Of a DNA stretch of 64,000 nt, positions 59,331 to 64,000 are shown piece by piece. The number at the start of each line of letters is the position of its first letter. Position 1 is the stretch's first letter. The notes under the pieces were generated by a model. That model ran no database searches. It saw only the letters and a list, made by a program, of their open reading frames with translations, and had not been told where the DNA came from. Source of the DNA: Natribaculum breve (GTDB lineage Archaea > Halobacteriota > Halobacteria > Halobacteriales > Natrialbaceae); contig NZ_CP095390.1 of the NCBI RefSeq assembly GCF_023008585.1, positions 2,728,001 to 2,792,000 on the forward strand, written 5' to 3'. Position numbers and translations under genes: made by a program.

Positions 59331-60620
59331 TCAGCGCTCGACGACCTCGACGTACCGCACCTGAACGCCGACGGGTTCGTCTGCGTGCTGATTGATCCGC
59401 TCGTGTAACTCTTCGGCGAGTTCGGGATCGGCCTCGGCCGGGGGAACCCCGATCGTGACCACCACGCGCTCGGGCCCGCGGAAGGGATAGTCGTCGTTCG
59501 ACACGACCTCGAGGTCGATCAACCGGAGGTCGTCGCCGCTCTCCTCGAGGACCGCCACGGTCTCGTCTCGAGCGTCCTGTTCGAACGAGCCCGTCTGGTA
59601 GGAGGAGTAGGTGATCCCGCCGAGAAACGCCGAGAAGACGAGCACGACGAGCGCGAGCGCGCCGATCTGGCGTCGAATGCGGGCCCGCGTCGGCTCGAGG
59701 TCGAACAGGCTCTCCGGGCGGTAGCCGGTGTACCACAGCGTGACCAGTCCCGCGAGGTTGACCGAGAGCACGTTGACGAACACGAGGACCGTCGAGCCGA
59801 TCGCGGCCGCCGGTTGGCCGAAGGCGATGGCGATTCCCGCCGTCGCGGCGGGCGGGATGAGCGCGGCGGCGATCATGACGCCGACGAGCGCGACCGAGAC
59901 GCCCGTCGCGATGCTCAGGATGCCCGCGACGCCGGCCCCGAGTGCGATGACGAGCGAGAGCAGGTCGGGCGTGAGTCGCTCTGAGATCTCACCGATCGTC
60001 GCGATGTTCAGTCCGGGCGGGACGACGTTTCCCAGTCGTATCAGCCACGTGAACACCGCTGCCGATCCGATCGCGAGGACGACGCCGAGCACCTGGTGTT
60101 TCACGCCGCTTCTGAGTAGCTCTTCGTCGCCGAGCACCGTGCCGATGCTCGCGCCCAGTGCCGGCCCGATCAGCGGCGCGATCACCATCGACCCGACGAC
60201 GACGGCCGGCGAGTCGAGCAACAGCCCTGCCGTCGCCACCAGCGCGCTGACGACCGTCAGCGTCACGTAGATGCGAAACGAGGGGGTCAGCTCCTCGGCG
60301 TGGGTCTGTAGCTCCTGGCGGGAGATGCGATCCTCCTCGACGTCGCCGTTCTCGTACTCGTCGCGCAGCGTCTCGAACTTCCGCGAGATGACCGTCTCGG
60401 CGTCGACGACCACCGTGTAGGCGTCCTCGTCGACGCCCTCCTCGTGTAACGCGTCGAGTACCGACTCGACCGCCGCCGACGGCAGCGGGAAGTAGACGAC
60501 CGCCGTGTACTCCCGACCGCTCGTCTCGTCGGTGACGACGTACTCGATTCCCTGCTCCTCGAGCGTCCCGAGGATCGCCTCTCGCGTCCCCGTCGGAACC
60601 ATCAGTTGTACGAGCCGCAC
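59331..60620 (-). CDS. DUF389/TIGR00341 membrane protein, copy 2
   Basis: 429 residues, same layout as copy 1: N-terminal domain with MRLVQLMVPTGTREAILGTLEEQ, then LDSPAVVVGSMVIAPLIGPALG near 158 and LVGVMIAAALIPPAATAGIA near 250 in the membrane part, and a C-terminal beta-rich domain (FRGPERVVVTIGVPPAEADPE near 383). Copy 1 starts 124 bp downstream on the same strand, so the pair probably forms one unit and arose by tandem duplication. The two proteins may form a heteromer. Confidence 0.9.
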   Translation of the reverse strand: MRLVQLMVPTGTREAILGTLEEQGIEYVVTDETSGREYTAVVYFPLPSAAVESVLDALHEEGVDEDAYTVVVDAETVISRKFETLRDEYENGDVEEDRISRQELQTHAEELTPSFRIYVTLTVVSALVATAGLLLDSPAVVVGSMVIAPLIGPALGASIGTVLGDEELLRSGVKHQVLGVVLAIGSAAVFTWLIRLGNVVPPGLNIATIGEISERLTPDLLSLVIALGAGVAGILSIATGVSVALVGVMIAAALIPPAATAGIAIAFGQPAAAIGSTVLVFVNVLSVNLAGLVTLWYTGYRPESLFDLEPTRARIRRQIGALALVVLVFSAFLGGITYSSYQTGSFEQDARDETVAVLEESGDDLRLIDLEVVSNDDYPFRGPERVVVTIGVPPAEADPELAEELHERINQHADEPVGVQVRYVEVVER

Positions 60621-60783
60621 GTCGAGTGGTGACGAAGCCAGGGAGCATAATTCCGTGGTCGTCTCCTAGGAATGTCGGGTGTCTCCCGCGCGGCGTCGGA
60701 TGGGGCACGGTCACGTTCGATCGTCGCGTCGGCCACGCGGCAGTCGACGGTCCTTATTACCCACGGCGACCCTACACCCGGGT

Positions 60784-61401
60784 ATGTTCGATACGCGCCC
60801 GGATCGCGAGGCCGAAGTCGTCCTCGTCGGTCGCTCGAACGTCGGCAAATCGACGCTCATGCGGAAGCTCACCGGCCACAGCTTCGACACCGGCGGGAAG
60901 CCGGGCGTCACTCGCGAGCCGAACCACTACGACTGGGCTCCGGAGGACTTCGTACTCACGGACCTGCCCGGCTTCGGCTTCATGAGCGGGGTCGACGAGG
61001 AGCGACGGGAGGCGATCAAGACCGACATCGTCCGCTACATAGAGGAGTACGCCGACGAGATCCTCGTCGCCGTCCTCGTCGTCGACGGCAAGAGCGCCGT
61101 CGACATCATCGACCGCCACTCCGGCCCCGACGAGATCCCCTACGACGTCGAGATGTTCCACTTCCTGCGTGAACTGGAGATTCCGACGGTCGTCGCCGTC
61201 AACAAGATGGACAAGGTCGACGACCGCGACGAGCGCCTCGACGAACTCTGTGACCGACTCGGACTCCACCCGCCGTGGAAACAGTGGCGAGACACTATCG
61301 CCCCGGTCAGCGCCAAACGCGACCAGCTCGAGCCCCTCTACGAGGCCGTTCGCACCCACCTCCACGAACAGCAACGCGACGATCTGTTCAAATTCTTCTA
61401 G
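60784..61401 (+). CDS. engB: EngB-type GTP-binding protein
   Basis: 205 residues, TRAFAC GTPase of the EngB/YihA family, implicated in ribosome maturation. G1 GRSNVGKST (16-24), G2 [11 protein letters not shown] near 37, G3 DLPGFGFM near 60, G4 NKMDKV near 140. A TATA-like TTATTACC at about 60753-60760 precedes the ATG by 24-31 nt. Archaeal EngB is less studied than the bacterial protein. Confidence 0.92.
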   Translation: MFDTRPDREAEVVLVGRSNVGKSTLMRKLTGHSFDTGGKPGVTREPNHYDWAPEDFVLTDLPGFGFMSGVDEERREAIKTDIVRYIEEYADEILVAVLVVDGKSAVDIIDRHSGPDEIPYDVEMFHFLRELEIPTVVAVNKMDKVDDRDERLDELCDRLGLHPPWKQWRDTIAPVSAKRDQLEPLYEAVRTHLHEQQRDDLFKFF

Positions 61402-61463
61402 CGGTCTCGGGCCCTAGACGCCCGGACCAGAACGGTCAACCGCTCTCGACGCCACGCGTTCGC

Positions 61464-61970
61464 ATGGACGAGTCGATCGAGTACACGCCGATCGGACGGA
61501 TTCGAACGCCGTTCGACGACCCGGCGGGGATGCCGATCCAGGCAGCCGCCACGGCGACCGGGGGAACCGTCGAACTCGAGGAGCGGTTCGCACCCGGCGT
61601 CGCCGACCTCGAGGAATTCTCTCACGCGATTCTCGTCTACCACTTCCACCGGGGCGACCCGGAGCCGTCGCTTTCGGTCACGCCCTTTCTCGACGAGGCC
61701 GACCGGGGGGTGTTCGCGACGCGTGCGCCCGTCCGACCGAACCGAATCGGGCTCTCGGTCGTCCGCGTCGTGGCCGTCGAGGGGGCGACGATCACGGTCG
61801 AAGGAGCCGACGTCGTCGACGGCACGCCGTTGCTCGACGTCAAGCCGTTCGTTCCCACCTTCGACGCCCCCGAGGACGCCGACGTCGGCTGGCTCGAGGG
61901 CGTCGACGATCCGGGAGCGGTCACTGCCGACGAGAGATTCACCGACGCCGACGAGGTGAACCGGGAGTGA
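61464..61970 (+). CDS. trmO: tRNA (N6-threonylcarbamoyladenosine) methyltransferase TrmO/TsaA
   Basis: 168 residues, TsaA/YaeB fold that methylates t6A37 in some tRNAs. The opening YTPIGRIRTPFDDPAGMPIQ, the middle LEEFSHAILVYHFHR near 50 and the end FATRAPVRPNRIGLSVVR near 85, DVKPFVPTFD near 127 are typical. Converges on the acetyltransferase gene; both stops share TGATCA (61968-61973). Confidence 0.92.
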   Translation: MDESIEYTPIGRIRTPFDDPAGMPIQAAATATGGTVELEERFAPGVADLEEFSHAILVYHFHRGDPEPSLSVTPFLDEADRGVFATRAPVRPNRIGLSVVRVVAVEGATITVEGADVVDGTPLLDVKPFVPTFDAPEDADVGWLEGVDDPGAVTADERFTDADEVNRE

Positions 61971-62489
61971 TCAAAACTCGAGCGTGTACACCGCTTCGGG
62001 GTACGTCTCGTCGCCGATCTGGACGGTCCCCCGGTCGGTCTCCTCGAAGTCGAGTCTCTCGTAGAACGTCCGTGACGCCTCGTTCGAGGCGAGGTCGAAC
62101 GCCCGCATTCGCGTGACGCCGAGTTCCACCAGTCGTTCGCGCAGGTGCTGGTGGAGGGCGGTGCCGACGCCGGCGCCCTGGTGGTCGGGGTGGACGTACA
62201 TTCGCAGGACGTCGCCCTCCTCGCCGTCGGCGAGTGCGTGGGTGAACCCCACGACATCGCCGTCTACCTCGGCGACGAGGAGCACGGTGTCGATCCCCTC
62301 GAGCGAGACGTCGAGGTCGTCGCCGTGCCAGCCGCCGATCGCCGTCTCGAGTTCGTCGTCCCCGTACCACTCGTCGACGACCGCGTCGATGGTGTCGGCC
62401 TCGAGGTCGTCGTAGGTGTCGTGCCACGTCTCTCGAGCGACCGCACGAATCGCCTCGCGGTCGGTGGAGGTCGCCGATCTGACCTTCAT
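61971..62489 (-). CDS. GNAT-family N-acetyltransferase
   Basis: 172 residues. The acetyl-CoA-binding motif A is visible as VLRMYVHPDHQGAGVGTALHQHL near 97-119 (Q/R-x2-G-x-G/A), with the beta-bulge before it. N-terminus KVRSATSTDREAIRAVARETWH. The start at 62489 (MKVRSATS) is chosen over codons upstream that lack similarity. Acceptor substrate unknown. Confidence 0.9.
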   Translation of the reverse strand: MKVRSATSTDREAIRAVARETWHDTYDDLEADTIDAVVDEWYGDDELETAIGGWHGDDLDVSLEGIDTVLLVAEVDGDVVGFTHALADGEEGDVLRMYVHPDHQGAGVGTALHQHLRERLVELGVTRMRAFDLASNEASRTFYERLDFEETDRGTVQIGDETYPEAVYTLEF

Positions 62490-62582
62490 GACTGTTTGAC
62501 GGTAACAATGGTACATAGGGATTGTCACTGTTCAGAGGCGATCGCGCGTCCGACGGCCGGGTCGACCGACCGGGTGTGACGA

Positions 62583-64000
62583 TCAGTGGAGTCGCTCCTG
62601 TGAGAGCATGATCACCATCGAGAGGCCGGAGACGACGATGATGAGCAAGGCGGGGACGGCGGCGTACTGGAAGTAGGCGGCCTCCTGTGCGCGCCAGATC
62701 TGGGTGACGAGCGTCTCGAACCCGGCCGGCCGGAGGACGAGCGTCGCCGGGAGTTCTTTCATCGTGGTGAGAAACACGAGCGCCGCGCCGGCGCTCACAC
62801 CGGGCGCGATGAGCGGGAGAGTGACCCGTCGAAACGCGCCGAGCGGGGCGTCGCCGAGCGTGCGCGCCGACTCGACGAGCGTCGGATCGATCTGCAGCGT
62901 CGTGGTCCGGATGGCCCCGACGGCCTGGGGCATAAAGCGTACGACGTACGCGAACACGAGCAGCGGGAGCGTCTGGTAGATCGCGGGGGCGTAGCCGGTA
63001 CCGAAGTAGACCAGCGCGAACGCGAGGACGATTCCCGGCACCGCGAAGCCGACGTAGGTCGCCCGCTCGAAGATCGTCGCGAGCGGGGAGTCGTGCTTGG
63101 CGGCGAAGTACGCGACGGGGAGGGCGGCCGCGGCGGCGACGAGCGCGGTCACGAACGAGACCGCGACCGAGTTGAACGCGTAGCCCCACTCGAAGGCGAG
63201 GTCGGCCCGTCCGCCGCCGTCGGAGCGGACGACCCAGAGGCCGAGAATCCAGATCGGGACCACGAGCGCCAGCGACGACACCGCTGCCGGCAGCAGCGTC
63301 GCCGGCCACCGCCACTTGCCGAGCGCGACTCGAGACGCGCTCGATCGGCCGGAACCGTCGCTCTGGATGTTCTCGTCCGGGCGGATCCGCGACTCGAGTG
63401 CCAGCACGACGAGGACGATCGCGAGCAGTTGCAAGGAGAGCAACGACGCGTACTCCCGGCCGAACATCTGGTTTTCGACGTAGATCTCGCGGGTGAAAAC
63501 CGACAGGCGCATGATCGCGGGCGTCCCGAAGTCGGAGACCGCATACAGCGCGGCGAGCAACGCGCCGGCGGCGATCGCCGGCCTGAGGTGAGGGAGGGTG
63601 ACGCGACGGAACGTCCGCCACCGGCCGTGGTTGAGCGTGCGTGCGGCGTCGACGAGGCTCGTGTCGAACGACAAAAGGGCCGCCCGGGTCGTCAGGTAGA
63701 CGTACGGATACGTGTAGAGCGTGATGACGAGGATCGATCCCGGCAGGCCGTAGATCTCGGGCAGTCGCTCGATTCCGAGCGGTGCCAGGATCGAGTGAAA
63801 CTCGCCTCGAGGGCCGAACGCGGAGACGAATGCGAACGCGCCGATGTAGCTCGGAACGACGAGCGGCAACGCCACGGCGATCGTCCAGAAGCGACGAAAC
63901 GGGAGGTCGGTGCGCACCGTGAGGTAGGCGAGCGGGACGCCGACCAGTACCGACGCCGCCGTCACGCCGCCCATCAACAGGATGCTGTTGAACAGGACGT
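62583..64000 (-). CDS. Iron(III)/thiamine-type ABC transporter permease, 5' end cut by window
   Basis: At least 472 residues; the frame runs open to base 64000 on the minus strand, so the N-terminus is missing. Two fused permease halves each carry the EAA-type loop that contacts the ATPase: SLVDAARTLNHGRWRTF near the first third and TLVESARTLGDAPLGAF near the end. The fused FbpB/ThiP architecture serves Fe3+, thiamine or similar uptake; the exact substrate cannot be read from this subunit. Hydrophilic break between halves around 63350-63390. The binding protein and ATPase genes presumably lie beyond the window. Confidence 0.92.
   Translation of the reverse strand, partial: VLFNSILLMGGVTAASVLVGVPLAYLTVRTDLPFRRFWTIAVALPLVVPSYIGAFAFVSAFGPRGEFHSILAPLGIERLPEIYGLPGSILVITLYTYPYVYLTTRAALLSFDTSLVDAARTLNHGRWRTFRRVTLPHLRPAIAAGALLAALYAVSDFGTPAIMRLSVFTREIYVENQMFGREYASLLSLQLLAIVLVVLALESRIRPDENIQSDGSGRSSASRVALGKWRWPATLLPAAVSSLALVVPIWILGLWVVRSDGGGRADLAFEWGYAFNSVAVSFVTALVAAAAALPVAYFAAKHDSPLATIFERATYVGFAVPGIVLAFALVYFGTGYAPAIYQTLPLLVFAYVVRFMPQAVGAIRTTTLQIDPTLVESARTLGDAPLGAFRRVTLPLIAPGVSAGAALVFLTTMKELPATLVLRPAGFETLVTQIWRAQEAAYFQYAAVPALLIIVVSGLSMVIMLSQERLH

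Noticed and set aside
1..64000. CRISPR array, prophage or integrase
   Set aside because: No regularly spaced direct repeats, no cas, capsid, terminase or integrase-like proteins were seen; the repeats found are palindromic and widely spaced.

Overview
This window looks like chromosomal DNA from an extreme halophilic archaeon (class Halobacteria). The evidence is very high GC, strongly acidic proteins, an archaeal-type gene set (A-type ATP synthase, aRF1, thermosome, ABCE1/Rli1, Sec61-beta, Trm1, archaemetzincin) and many start codons 25-30 nt downstream of AT-rich TATA boxes, which fits leaderless mRNAs. Both window edges cut genes: the ATP synthase B subunit on the left and an ABC permease on the right. 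I see no CRISPR array, insertion sequence or prophage, and one tRNA gene (Ser, GGA anticodon).

Layout. 0-5 kb: end of the A-ATPase operon (atpB, atpD), with an acyl-CoA synthetase and two small genes between the two subunits. 5-17.5 kb: housekeeping genes (aRF1, MinD-like ATPase, arginyl-tRNA synthetase, threonine synthase-like enzyme, AstE/AspA-like hydrolase, MFS transporter, PhoU/TrkA-C regulator, citrate synthase, enoyl-CoA hydratase). 17.5-26.5 kb: threonine deaminase with an unusual leader palindrome, RidA, tRNA-Ser, SRAP protein, thermosome, and the divergent lrp-glnA pair. 26.5-32.3 kb: YihY-type membrane protein with a coiled-coil extension, Trm1, a methyltransferase, a YdjM-like membrane protein and a second, near-duplicate acyl-CoA synthetase.

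32.4-42 kb is the most distinctive part, a cell-surface cluster. It holds a DUF5305 protein, a possible 44-residue protein, a SipW/Sec11-type signal peptidase with an extra C-terminal domain, a CARDB-type surface protein, two DUF1102-type secreted proteins sharing an N-terminal motif, a DUF7344-type membrane-bound winged-helix regulator and a 1046-residue pilin-like protein. Matching inverted repeats lie in two promoter regions here. I suggest it is an SipW/TasA-like surface-fibre locus with its own regulator; this is inference.

42-64 kb: EMC6-like protein plus ABCE1, archaemetzincin, HAD hydrolase, FAD/Rieske oxidoreductase, GDPD, F420:NADP oxidoreductase, thioredoxin, Sec61-beta, PdxT, a bifunctional nuclease-like protein, HisE, a Kef-type antiporter, a cytochrome b/molybdopterin fusion, two GTPases, two tandem DUF389 proteins, TrmO, an acetyltransferase and an iron/thiamine-type permease.

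A dispersed family of imperfect palindromes (about 34-nt arms) occurs at least seven times between genes. In five copies the outer edge of the repeat abuts the TGA stop codon of a gene. Several very small genes (Sec61-beta, three small proteins of 46-57 residues) are easily missed by length-limited gene callers.
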